This document shows positions 45,536 to 52,846 of a DNA stretch of 64,000 nucleotides, in pieces. Where the stretch lies: positions 868,001-932,000 of the forward strand of contig NZ_CP036271.1 in NCBI RefSeq assembly GCF_007745175.1. The letters run 5' to 3'. The DNA is from Caulifigura coniformis. Its GTDB lineage: Bacteria; Planctomycetota; Planctomycetia; Planctomycetales; Planctomycetaceae. Both the position numbers and the translations under genes were made by a program. Below the pieces are notes generated by a model. That model ran no database searches. It was given only the letters and a program-made list of their open reading frames with translations, and was not told the DNA's origin. The first letter of the stretch is position 1, and each line of letters begins with the position of its first letter.

Positions 45536-45845
45536 TCGTCCGAGAAAGGTCAATCTCGGGTGCGCGGGGTCCCGCGCGGACCTGTGCAAAGCCACGGGCA
45601 TTCCGCGTGGATGGTCGAAGCTGTTGGTCGCTGCCACCAAGAGCGGGCTCGGCCGAAGCGGTAAGCACAGCCTGGAAGGGCGAAGCTACATCGCCAGCAC
45701 CAAGGCCGAGGGCAGCCCGACCCTGAGCTACACGATTACCGCAGCTGGCTCGAAGGCGCTGGTTGCGACGCGGCCTTTACCAATGCGGGCGAACCTGACG
45801 CACCATATCTGGAAGCTGGACGATTTGTTCGGGGAAGCGGCGTAA
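45531..45845 (+). pseudogene. Probable C-terminal fragment of an unrecognised protein
   Basis: An open frame of 104 codons whose part from ADLCKATGIPRGWSKLLVAA to the end looks like real protein (YTITAAGSKALVATRPLPM, KLDDLFGEAA). It lacks a convincing start: the first residues overlap the duplicated non-coding repeat. I read it as a truncated remnant of a winged-helix-like protein whose 5' part was replaced when the module duplicated, which is inference. Confidence 0.35.
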
Positions 45846-45885
45846 TTGTCCACCGAATCTCAATGCCCTTCCGTAGATTGACGGG

Positions 45886-46365
45886 ATGGCCAATGAATCG
45901 CCTAAGCCGAAACTCAAACGCCGACGATGGATCATCGCCGGTGTTTTGCTTTTTCTGGTTAGCGTCATGATCTCGTGGAATTGGCCCCGTCGCGATTCCA
46001 GGCTCGTAGGGACGTGGTCATTCGCTCAGCCGGACGGAACGTCATGCGTCATGACGTTGTTCGCGAACGGCAGCGGCCGTTGCGAGCTATCCCCGACATA
46101 TCGGAATCGATTTGCGTGGCGAGTTGAGAACGGCAGGCTGATAACCGGTTTTGATCTTGGAGGCCGGTCGCTTCAGTTTGCCGAATGGGCTTCCAACATC
46201 GTCTTCGGGCTCACTGGAACCCGTTTCATGTGTGGTCGGCACGAACAATCAATCGTCGAGGTAACGCGAGACAGATTGGTTCTAAAAGATGACGCCGACG
46301 CTGATTCCAGTAGCATGGGCGGCATGGACACCGAGCCGACTGTTTTCCAACGCAGCGCCGATTGA
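45886..46365 (+). CDS. Small single-pass membrane protein, duplicated family member 2
   Basis: A protein of 159 residues with the same plan as the gene at 44944: MANESPKPKLKRRRW, a membrane helix (IIAGVLLFLVSVMISWNWP), then RRDSRLVGTWSFAQPDG. It is more diverged and lies on the opposite strand. The repeat at 46384 starts 18 bases after its stop. Confidence 0.7.
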   Translation: MANESPKPKLKRRRWIIAGVLLFLVSVMISWNWPRRDSRLVGTWSFAQPDGTSCVMTLFANGSGRCELSPTYRNRFAWRVENGRLITGFDLGGRSLQFAEWASNIVFGLTGTRFMCGRHEQSIVEVTRDRLVLKDDADADSSSMGGMDTEPTVFQRSAD

Positions 46366-46383
46366 ACGTCAGGAAGCTGTTTC

Positions 46384-46480
46384 GCGGCAAGATTTCTCAA
46401 AATGCACCACTACCCGGCCACTGGTGCTCAGCACGCATACGGAAGTAAAACCTAAGGTGCGAGACTCTCGCGCTCGCAGC
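46384..46480. repeat. 97-base repeat, copy 2
   Basis: The match to 44786-44882. The hairpin has changed on both sides so that GCACCA still pairs with TGGTGC, which hints that the structure is kept. It lies between two convergent family members. Confidence 0.75.
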
Positions 46481-46487
46481 TGCCCGC

Positions 46488-46529
46488 AAGCCCCCCGTGC
46501 CCCTGCCTGTGCGGGGGCTTTCTTATTGC
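46488..46529 (+). terminator. Intrinsic terminator after family member 2
   Basis: An 8-bp stem (AAGCCCCC at 46488-46495 with GGGGGCTT at 46513-46520), followed by TTCTTATT. It ends the plus-strand gene at 45886. Confidence 0.65.
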
Positions 46530-46560
46530 GCCTGTCGGTTCGGTGGTGATGGGGGATGGG

Positions 46561-46944
46561 TCATTCGGGGATGCGCTTGAAAACTATTCGACTGCCAGAT
46601 TCTGTCGACATCTCAATCTCATCAGCGTCGACAGACACAATGTTTACCTGGATATAGTCGGTCGGGAACTGGCGCTGAACGCTTGCAATCGCATCGTTGA
46701 CGATTCTGCTGGTCGTGGGCGAGCCTTGGCGAAACACCTTACCTCGAACCTCCCAAGCGAAGTCTCCGCCTCGGCGGACCTTCCCATATGTCTCACCAAG
46801 ACCGTTCGATTTCAGGACGAGAACGAGCGTCCGATTAAGTCGTGACTCTTGGTCGTAGAAGCTGACCTCCCACTTCCCCACGAACCTCGCATCTCCTCGC
46901 GGCCAGTCGCGTTCGGGTTTCGGCTCCTGCGGTTCGTCGGCCAT
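46561..46944 (-). CDS. Duplicated family member 3, lacking the membrane helix
   Basis: A protein of 127 residues. The N terminus MADEPQEPKPERD joins directly to WPRGDARFVGKWEVSFYD. Compared with member 1, the whole membrane helix is missing in frame, so this copy should be soluble. The rest (TYGKVRRGGDFAWEVRGKVF) keeps the beta-rich pattern. Function is unknown. The gene is flanked by both repeats of the duplicated module. Confidence 0.65.
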   Translation of the reverse strand: MADEPQEPKPERDWPRGDARFVGKWEVSFYDQESRLNRTLVLVLKSNGLGETYGKVRRGGDFAWEVRGKVFRQGSPTTSRIVNDAIASVQRQFPTDYIQVNIVSVDADEIEMSTESGSRIVFKRIPE

Positions 46945-46979
46945 AGCCCTGCCCCTATCGAGTTTGGGTGACGGCGGAA

Positions 46980-47069
46980 GCTACCAGCACGGCCGATTTG
47001 GGGGCCACAGCAGCCCCGTGGGCCGATTGGGGTGGGGGTGGCAGGCCCAAGGCACCGGGGGCCGTTGTG
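46980..47069. repeat. About 90-base repeat, copy 2
   Basis: The match to 45444-45535, lying upstream of the start of family member 3. Together with 46384-46480 it marks the second copy of the module. Confidence 0.75.
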
Positions 47070-47107
47070 GTCGGCGGTAGGGCCGAGCCGGCAATTTCGA
47101 CGGTGCG

Positions 47108-47154
47108 AAGGGTTCCCAAAAGGGTTCCCAATAACAAAGCCACCGAAGGGTTCC
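47108..47154. repeat. Three short direct repeats (AAGGGTTCC unit)
   Basis: AAGGGTTCCCA occurs at 47108-47118 and 47120-47130, and AAGGGTTCC again at 47146-47154 inside the loop of a terminator. Clustered short repeats at the edge of an island can be recombination sites. No integrase gene is in the window. Confidence 0.5.
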
Positions 47155-47166
47155 GGTGGCTGTTTT
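47138..47166 (+). terminator. Terminator at the island edge
   Basis: A perfect 8-bp stem (AGCCACCG at 47138-47145 with CGGTGGCT at 47154-47161) and GTTTT after it. Confidence 0.65.
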
Positions 47167-47206
47167 CGTAAGTTGTTGCCCTGCAAGGGCTTGTCAAGTC
47201 GAGAGA

Positions 47207-47228
47207 ACAGGACGGCGATTGAACTTTT
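47207..47228 (+). repeat. Direct repeat flanking the mer/ankyrin segment, left copy
   Basis: Twenty-two bases from ACAGGACG to GAACTTTT recur at 50267-50288 with three differences. In both copies the frame around it reads R-T-x-x-E-L-F then W-D and a Leu, as if both were remnants of the same coding sequence. Confidence 0.5.
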
Positions 47229-47318
47229 CACCGCTGGCATCCAAGGCTGGGATGCCGCGTTGCGGCGGCATTTCTCCGGGAAATCTGATGATCACAGACA
47301 AGCCTGATCGCTGGCAAT

Positions 47319-48575
47319 TCACGGAATACGGCCCACGAAGCCCGACTCCTCGATGGCCTTGAGGATGTCGTCCTTCGGGAATGGGCAGCAGGATTCGGTG
47401 GAGACGATGGCCTGTTTGTTGGCATAGTCCACCCTGGCGTCCAGCACGCCCGGCACGTCCTTGATCCGGTTCTGCAATGCGACGGCGCATCCTTCGCAGG
47501 TCATGCCCTCGATGGCGATGGTCGTGTTAGTAACGAGCGGGCTTTCCGCCACGGTTTCGCTGGCAGCGTCGCGACTGACAAGCAGAAACCCAACATACTG
47601 TGGAAAGAGCAGGAAGGCGACGGCCAGAATGGTCACGCCCCAAAGCATGACCTTGTTCGTGGCCATCATGCTGAATCGGCTCTTCTGAGCAGGGGCGCAG
47701 CAATTGCCTTGAGCGTCCTTCTCGGCGGATTGCGCCGGGGGACAACAATCGTGTCCCGGCTCGGAAGACGCCTTCTTCGGCCGATAGGTGAAGTAGAACG
47801 CCGCGACCAGGAAGCCGAACGTCACGACCATGAACAGCGGCCGATACGTCTCCAATGTCGCGGCGATCCCGGCCCCGGAGATTCCGACCGCCAACAACGC
47901 CAAGGGTAGCCAACAGCAGGCCGAGGCCATGATGGCTGAGAAGACCGTGCCGATCTTGGCAATCAGTTCGCCTCGATTCGATGGCGGCCTGACAGGCGTG
48001 GCAGCCGGTCCGATTTCTGAGTCGCTCATGGTCAGCTCCTTCCGGGCGATCTCGACTCCTTTCGTCACGCTGCCAAGGCAGCACGAGCCCGACGGGTTCT
48101 CCGTCACGCAACGGCAACCAGGGTCTTTCATCTTCGCCCGAATGTGCTGCAAAGCGTCACTGTGGCCTTTCGTGCGGAACTCATCCTTGATGCTGGCGAT
48201 CGAGTGGCCGAAGCAGTAGCAAAGCGGCCGGTCCCCAGCCTTCTCCTTGACGCCGACAGGTACATGCAAGTGACACTTCAGGAAAGTGCGGTCGCTGGTC
48301 TCGGAAAAGTAGACGACATCGCACTCCAGGGAGTCGCAGAATCGCCAGCCCGTGTCACCTCCAAGCGGCGAGCATCCAGGATCACCGTTGCTCTTTGCAT
48401 CGCAGGATGCCTGCTCGCCGCCACTGAACTCGCGGACAAACTCTTCCTTCAGCAAGGCCCGCAACGTGGCCAGACCGACACGCCTTCCCTTGGTTCCGCA
48501 CGAGGGGCAAACCAACCTTGTTTGAGTTGTCGCTTCAACTGGCATGGCGTCTAATCCCTGAATTGAATTGCCCAT
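47319..48575 (-). CDS. CopZ-like Fe-S metallochaperone / MerT / MerP fusion (mercuric-ion transport type)
   Basis: A protein of 418 residues made of three parts. Residues 20-180 resemble the N-terminal domain of archaeal CopZ, with zinc-type CPSC and FCDSLEC motifs and [2Fe-2S]-type cysteines (LCYCFGHS, CRC, CCLG). Residues 200-335 are MerT-like: membrane helices, the metal-relay pair SACCWLP (Cys220/221) and further CC pairs. Residues 350-418 form a MerP/HMA domain (IEGMTCEGC, Cys360/363). AAAGGA precedes the ATG at 48575. A strong internal start at 48029 is in frame. It is divergent from a Hg-type MerR. The likely role is uptake and handling of Hg(II), but no merA is in the window. Confidence 0.92.
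   Translation of the reverse strand: MGNSIQGLDAMPVEATTQTRLVCPSCGTKGRRVGLATLRALLKEEFVREFSGGEQASCDAKSNGDPGCSPLGGDTGWRFCDSLECDVVYFSETSDRTFLKCHLHVPVGVKEKAGDRPLCYCFGHSIASIKDEFRTKGHSDALQHIRAKMKDPGCRCVTENPSGSCCLGSVTKGVEIARKELTMSDSEIGPAATPVRPPSNRGELIAKIGTVFSAIMASACCWLPLALLAVGISGAGIAATLETYRPLFMVVTFGFLVAAFYFTYRPKKASSEPGHDCCPPAQSAEKDAQGNCCAPAQKSRFSMMATNKVMLWGVTILAVAFLLFPQYVGFLLVSRDAASETVAESPLVTNTTIAIEGMTCEGCAVALQNRIKDVPGVLDARVDYANKQAIVSTESCCPFPKDDILKAIEESGFVGRIP
48029..48041 (-). promoter_or_regulatory. Internal ribosome-binding site and in-frame start inside the fusion gene
   Basis: AAGGAG (complement of 48036-48041) lies six bases before an ATG at 48027-48029, in frame with the fusion. Translation from here would give a 236-residue MerT-MerP protein without the CopZ part, starting MSDSEIGPAATP. 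Confidence 0.7.
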
Positions 48576-48591
48576 CGGATTCCTTTCCCGT

Positions 48592-48623
48592 ATTATCGAC
48601 CTTGCACTTGAGTGCAAGGTCAA
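48592..48623 (-). promoter_or_regulatory. MerR-type operator and promoter of the fusion gene
   Basis: On the minus strand TTGACC (complement of 48618-48623) and GATAAT (complement of 48592-48597) are 20 bases apart, the long spacing of MerR-activated promoters. A perfect inverted repeat with 11-base arms (GACCTTGCACT and its complement, 48598-48621) fills the spacer. Confidence 0.9.
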
Positions 48624-48700
48624 GGCCGTTAAACGGGACTCTTGAATATTCCCGAGAAATGGTCGCAATGTCCGTAATTTCAGGATGTTAAGCCAAGAGG

Positions 48701-49117
48701 ATGAGCAAGCAATACACCATCAGCCAACTGGCACAAGCAGCCGACATTCCCACCACGACGGTTCGTTACTACGAGCGGGTCGGATTGGTCGAACCGGAAG
48801 ACCGTACCGTGGGCAACTATCGGCTCTACAGCGAGGAGTCACTCCGCAAGCTGAAGTTCATCCGGGCAGCGCAGGCCATCGGTTTCACGCTGGATGACGT
48901 GAAGGCGCTTCTTTCAACGCCGAATAACACGGCTGCATCTTGTCGAGAAGTGCAGTCTCGCATCGAAAATCGGCTGGCTGAAGTGGATCAACGGCTAAAG
49001 GACTTGCGTCATGTTCAGCGAGTGCTGAAGGCGTCGCTGGAGAAATGCAAGGATACGGAGCAAGCCGACTGCTGCCACGTCATCGAGACGTTGCGAGAAA
49101 CGTCGGGGGCCAGATGA
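48701..49117 (+). CDS. merR: MerR-family metal-responsive regulator with Hg-type cysteine triad
   Basis: A protein of 138 residues with the MerR helix-turn-helix (YTISQLAQAADIPTTTVRYYERVGL). Cys81, Cys116 and Cys125 (with Cys124) match the spacing 35 and 9 of the Hg(II)-binding Cys82/117/126 of Tn501 MerR. It is divergent from the CopZ-MerT-MerP gene and the operator between them has the classical spacing, so it should activate that gene in response to Hg(II) and may repress itself. AGAGG lies immediately before the ATG. Confidence 0.9.
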   Translation: MSKQYTISQLAQAADIPTTTVRYYERVGLVEPEDRTVGNYRLYSEESLRKLKFIRAAQAIGFTLDDVKALLSTPNNTAASCREVQSRIENRLAEVDQRLKDLRHVQRVLKASLEKCKDTEQADCCHVIETLRETSGAR

Positions 49118-49197
49118 CGGTTCTCGAAAGACGTCATGTATAGAACAGGATGCTTTCGTGGAACCACATTACGTCTTGCTTGGCTGAGAGGCACGCC

Positions 49198-50037
49198 ATG
49201 GACGATAAATTCATTCCCGCTCAGGCCGCCATCATCTCGAATGACTCCGAAGAGCTTGAACGCCTCGTGCGCACAGACCCATCGCTGGCGACGGATCGGT
49301 CCCTCTCGAAGTGCGATCATCCAACATTGCTTTGCTGTCTCGTTCTAGAGATGCCGCCGAGGCGATCACTCGCGCATTTGATTCGCCTCTTTGCACAGTT
49401 TGGCGCTGAGCTGGGTGGGCCACTAGGCGCTGCCGCCTGCATCGACAATGTCGTGGGTGTGGAGACACTCCTGGATCTTGGTGCGCCGATTGCGGGGGAC
49501 GGTACGTGGTCCCCCTTGGAAGAGGCGCTCTATTGGGGGCACTCAGCCACGGTCGAATTGTTGCTAAAGCGCGGCGCTCCGGTCGACAACCTTCGAAAGT
49601 ACGCAGCGCTCGGCGACCATAAGGGCGTGAAACGCTGCTTCGCCGCCAATGGCCAGTTGAATCAGGAAGCTGGCGAAGTTGGGTGGCCGTTTGGCCCGAC
49701 GATTCCCGAAGAAATTCGACGCGATCATCGGCAGATCGTCAACAACGCGCTCGTCTTCGCAGCAGCCTGGGGGCAACACGAGACAGCGGGCGAACTGCTG
49801 ACACGTGGCGCGGAAATCAATGCCATCCCGTCCGGGTTCGACTTTGCTGGAACGCCTCTGCACTATGCGGCCTTGAATAATCGTCGTGAAATGGCGGACT
49901 GGCTGCTCAGCCGTGGAGCCGATCCGACTATACGGGACACGAAGGTCGAGAACACGCCCGACGGATGGGCAGAATATGCCCGGCACCTGGAGCTCGCCGG
50001 CCATCTGCGGAGCATTCGCGAACAACGCGGCGGTTGA
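49198..50037 (+). CDS. Ankyrin-repeat protein
   Basis: A protein of 279 residues with ankyrin repeats: GTWSPLEEALYWGHSATVELLLKRGAPVD, NALVFAAAWGQHETAGELLTRGAEIN, and GTPLHYAALNNRREMADWLLSRGADPTIRD. There is no signal peptide, so it is probably cytoplasmic. GAGAGG precedes the ATG at 49198. It follows merR by 80 bases on the same strand. There is no obvious link to metal resistance, and it may be a passenger. Confidence 0.88.
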   Translation: MDDKFIPAQAAIISNDSEELERLVRTDPSLATDRSLSKCDHPTLLCCLVLEMPPRRSLAHLIRLFAQFGAELGGPLGAAACIDNVVGVETLLDLGAPIAGDGTWSPLEEALYWGHSATVELLLKRGAPVDNLRKYAALGDHKGVKRCFAANGQLNQEAGEVGWPFGPTIPEEIRRDHRQIVNNALVFAAAWGQHETAGELLTRGAEINAIPSGFDFAGTPLHYAALNNRREMADWLLSRGADPTIRDTKVENTPDGWAEYARHLELAGHLRSIREQRGG

Positions 50038-50650
50038 TGTCAGCGACCTTTGCAAGTAGTCCTCGCTGGCTCGAAACCATCTCCCCGATTCCGCCGACGC
50101 CCAACTCCTGGATGCATCAACTCGGTCAGCAAGAAAGGCTGTTGCCGACAAGTTGAGTTCAATCGGCGTCCAATGGACATTGGGCGCCTGGACGCAATTG
50201 AACTTTGTCCCAAGCACTCTTCTTCCAACAGGTTGGGACGGAGCAGCGGCCGAAAAAATCGGGATGACAGGACGCCGTTAGAACTTTTTTTCGAGGAATT
50301 GCGTCGGTGGGACAGCAGCCTTAGTGAGTCGATGTTGTCGGTGAAATGCGACACTCCTGTCGCGGGTCCCACACCATCGCTGTGTTCAGGCTGGAATTGA
50401 ACCCGCAGGGAACTCTAGCGTTAACTCTTATAGCAGAGCTAGTTCCGTCCTGGAGCGACCGTCACGCTGCATTATGAGGTCACAAATAGGCACTGGCTGT
50501 TGTCAGTTGACCCTCAGCTGCACGATATCGTTGGGTCGTCGCCGATGCTTTCCGCGGAACTGCGAACGGCGTTAGTCGCGACAGCTAATTCCGCGACGGC
50601 CTCTCGGCAGACCACGCCGCTAGGCTGACCCAATTGCTGCTTGTTCGTCG
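50038..50650. other. Intergenic region, probably degenerate
   Basis: About 610 bases. Imperfect inverted sequences (AAGTT...GTTCAAT...GGCGTCCA around 50150-50205) and the right copy of a direct repeat at 50267-50288 are present, but no convincing gene. It could be the remnant of a mobile or recombined segment. Confidence 0.4.
50267..50288 (+). repeat. Direct repeat flanking the mer/ankyrin segment, right copy
   Basis: Matches 47207-47228 with three differences over 22 bases, 3,060 bases apart and in the same orientation. The merR, fusion and ankyrin genes lie between the two copies. Confidence 0.5.
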
Positions 50651-50887
50651 TCAGCTCGCAGTTCGAAGCGTGCCAATCTCTCCAAGTGCTCCCGTGGCTT
50701 CCCTCAAGAGGGGTTTCCCCGCGGACAGAATCACCAGTCCGAGCGTGCCACTCTGGGAAAGGAGCACCGATACGCCGTTGATCGTCGGGCCGCTCCAGCC
50801 CAGGAATCGGCCTTTTCCATAGAGCGGGAGGCCATCGGTGTTCGACAGGGTGGCGTGGGTGAAGTCTCGGACCGGGATTTTGACCAC
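50651..50887 (-). CDS. Small hypothetical protein downstream of the cytochrome-like gene
   Basis: A frame of 78 residues (VKIPVRDFTHATLSNTDGLP onward, then GWSGPTINGVSVLLSQSG and LVILSAGKPLLREATGALG) of plausible composition. It starts with GTG nine bases after the stop of the cytochrome-like gene on the same strand. It may be a separate small gene or a fragment. No domain is recognised. Confidence 0.4.
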   Translation of the reverse strand: MVKIPVRDFTHATLSNTDGLPLYGKGRFLGWSGPTINGVSVLLSQSGTLGLVILSAGKPLLREATGALGEIGTLRTAS

Positions 50888-50896
50888 GTCGACTTG

Positions 50897-52135
50897 TCAC
50901 TGGCGGCCAGACGCAACCTCCGGTGATTTGATAATCTTGGGCGGCGAATAACCTGCGGGCCAGGGTCCGTCAAACTCCACCTGTCCCACCAGATCGGATT
51001 CTCCGAATTCGTAGTCACGATTCTTAGCGGTCCTATCCCCTTGATCCACGTAGAACTTGGCAAGATACCGCCCTCCCGGCAGTTGTCGGCGAGTCTCGAC
51101 TTCTTTGGCAATGTCCATTGTGCGAGGCAAGGTTGCAAACACTACTCCTTGGAACATCGCGTTCTTCGGGTTGCCGCGCCCATCGACGGAAGCGACGGGA
51201 GTTGAAGTCCAGCCATCATCAGTCCAACGATGCAGATCAATCCGCATGAGTTTTTCGGCATAGGCACGGGGAAGCTCAACTACACGCAGATGCTGAGCGG
51301 TGGCGACGACTACGAGATCGGGCTGTTGCGGAAGTTCGGCAGCCGTGTGGTACTTGCCGGTGAGGGTTGCGACATAGTCGTCCAGGAACCTGCGAAATTG
51401 CTTGTCGGTCCGGGTGCCGCGAGTGAATTTCACGTGACCTCCATGTTCGACCTCGCCCAGCGGCTTTTGCAGAATCTTGCTTTTATTGGGGTCGTCCAGG
51501 TTTATCAAACCGTGATTGATGATCTTGGCGAGCGTACCCGCTGCGTCATTGGAAACGATCCACGAGATTTGGTCGCCATGCTCTTTTACGACGCGTTGGT
51601 TCTTATCTGGCGAATGGCAGCCGGCGCACCGCTCTCGTTCGATCCAAATATTCTCGATGAACGATGCCAGCACGCGATCTCGCCTTGCATGACGGATTAC
51701 TTCAGGCGGAAGCGTAGGCCCGATGGGAGCGGATGAAGCCGGCGCACCTGCAATCTGAGCGTCTTTGGCTGCCGCCGAAATCCATGTGCGAAACGCCTCC
51801 AGCTCCTCGGCTCGAATCTTCGCCAGAAGCGGATCACCTTTATCCGGGGCGCGGGCAATCAACTCCAACAGCTTCGACTTCTCGGGTTGCTCCGAATTCA
51901 CGAGCCCTGCGGAACGCAATGCGACAAATGTTGCCGAGGCATCATCGCGGATGTACTGGCTGAGGTTGACACCTGCTGCGTGGCACTCCGTACAACTGGA
52001 TGGCTTGTCTGCCTTGGCCAAGGGCAGAATTCGGCGTGCGAAAACCTCATTCGCGTTGTCGTCGGCGATGCCATGCACGCTGGTCGCGACAATCAGGGAT
52101 ACAAGTAAGATTGATTGCAAAATGCCGGTTTTCAT
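50897..52135 (-). CDS. Secreted planctomycete-type diheme cytochrome-like protein
   Basis: A protein of 412 residues with a signal peptide (ILQSILLVSLIVATSVHG). Two c-type heme motifs are present: CTECH (48-52) and CAGCH (170-174), each within the planctomycete cytochrome-like pattern (FARRILPLAKADKPSSCTECHAAG; LASFIENIWIERERCAGCHSPD). The last 150 residues are beta-rich (VELPRAYAEKLMRIDLHRW, LPGGRYLAKFYVDQGD). It probably transfers electrons or binds a ligand in the periplasm. A link to metal resistance is not shown. Confidence 0.85.
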   Translation of the reverse strand: MKTGILQSILLVSLIVATSVHGIADDNANEVFARRILPLAKADKPSSCTECHAAGVNLSQYIRDDASATFVALRSAGLVNSEQPEKSKLLELIARAPDKGDPLLAKIRAEELEAFRTWISAAAKDAQIAGAPASSAPIGPTLPPEVIRHARRDRVLASFIENIWIERERCAGCHSPDKNQRVVKEHGDQISWIVSNDAAGTLAKIINHGLINLDDPNKSKILQKPLGEVEHGGHVKFTRGTRTDKQFRRFLDDYVATLTGKYHTAAELPQQPDLVVVATAQHLRVVELPRAYAEKLMRIDLHRWTDDGWTSTPVASVDGRGNPKNAMFQGVVFATLPRTMDIAKEVETRRQLPGGRYLAKFYVDQGDRTAKNRDYEFGESDLVGQVEFDGPWPAGYSPPKIIKSPEVASGRQ

Positions 52136-52249
52136 TAGGCGCTCACGCAGGGACGAAATCGATATCTCATGCCGGCGATTTTACCATCGCTCGAAATCGC
52201 TCGGCCAGTTGCCAGTGACCTACGAATTCCTGTTTGAGCCGCGGGCAAC

Positions 52250-52289
52250 AAAAAAAAGGGTCGTCCTGAAATGAATCAGGACGACCCTT
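52250..52289 (-). terminator. Strong intrinsic terminator
   Basis: A perfect 14-bp stem (52256-52269 with 52276-52289) and a 6-base loop. On the minus strand a run of eight T follows. It ends the small secreted-protein gene at 52348. Confidence 0.92.
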
Positions 52290-52347
52290 GAACCCGGGAG
52301 TTCATTCGCTCAACCCAGAGGTCGAGGCAAAAGAACGCTCGGCCAAG

Positions 52348-52662
52348 TCATGGCTTAAACATGTTGCGGTAAGCGCTGTAGTCGTTGACCGGTCCACGAC
52401 CTGAGCCGTAGTAGCTCGGGGCCGCGAAGCCGTAATTACCGCTGTAGGCGGGCGCCGGTGTGTACGTCGGCGCGCCCTGGTAACCGCTCCGATACGAATA
52501 CGTCGGAGCTGCGACCGAGGCACGGGGCGTCGGCCGTGCGTAGACCCGGCCAGAGGTCCGGTAGCCACCACACTGTCCGAAGGTTGCGGGGGTCGCCATC
52601 AGGACGCCGCCCGCCATCACAGCTGCCAGTGCCAGGCGTTTCATGGTTCTGTTCGCAAGCAT
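52348..52662 (-). CDS. Small secreted Tyr/Pro/Ser-rich protein
   Basis: A protein of 104 residues with a signal peptide (LALAAVMAGGVLMATPATFG) and a mature part rich in Tyr, Pro, Ser and Ala (PTYSYRSGYQGAPTYTPAPA). AAGGAGA lies five bases before the ATG. A strong terminator follows. It is probably a cell-surface or matrix protein, and there is no named domain. Confidence 0.8.
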   Translation of the reverse strand: MLANRTMKRLALAAVMAGGVLMATPATFGQCGGYRTSGRVYARPTPRASVAAPTYSYRSGYQGAPTYTPAPAYSGNYGFAAPSYYGSGRGPVNDYSAYRNMFKP

Positions 52663-52846
52663 GGCTGTCTCCTTATTCTTTGACCGGGAGCTCGACTGGG
52701 GAATCTGTCCTGCCTGGAGCTCGCGGATTCTTGTTCACTTCGATCTTTTTGGTGATGCCGGCAGCCCGAGACGTGATGTCTCCAGCAAGCTCGGACTGCC
52801 GGTCGCACGAGTTCCGCCACCAGACGAATCTCGTGAGGTTAATCCT

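Noticed and set aside
47032-47307. Plus-strand frame ending in the RTAIELF peptide as a gene
   Set aside because: It runs through a terminator hairpin and the duplicated repeat and has no start signal. I kept only the repeated remnant as an observation.
47319-50037. A full mer operon with mercuric reductase
   Set aside because: No merA, merB or flavoprotein frame is present in the window, so only sensing and transport can be claimed.
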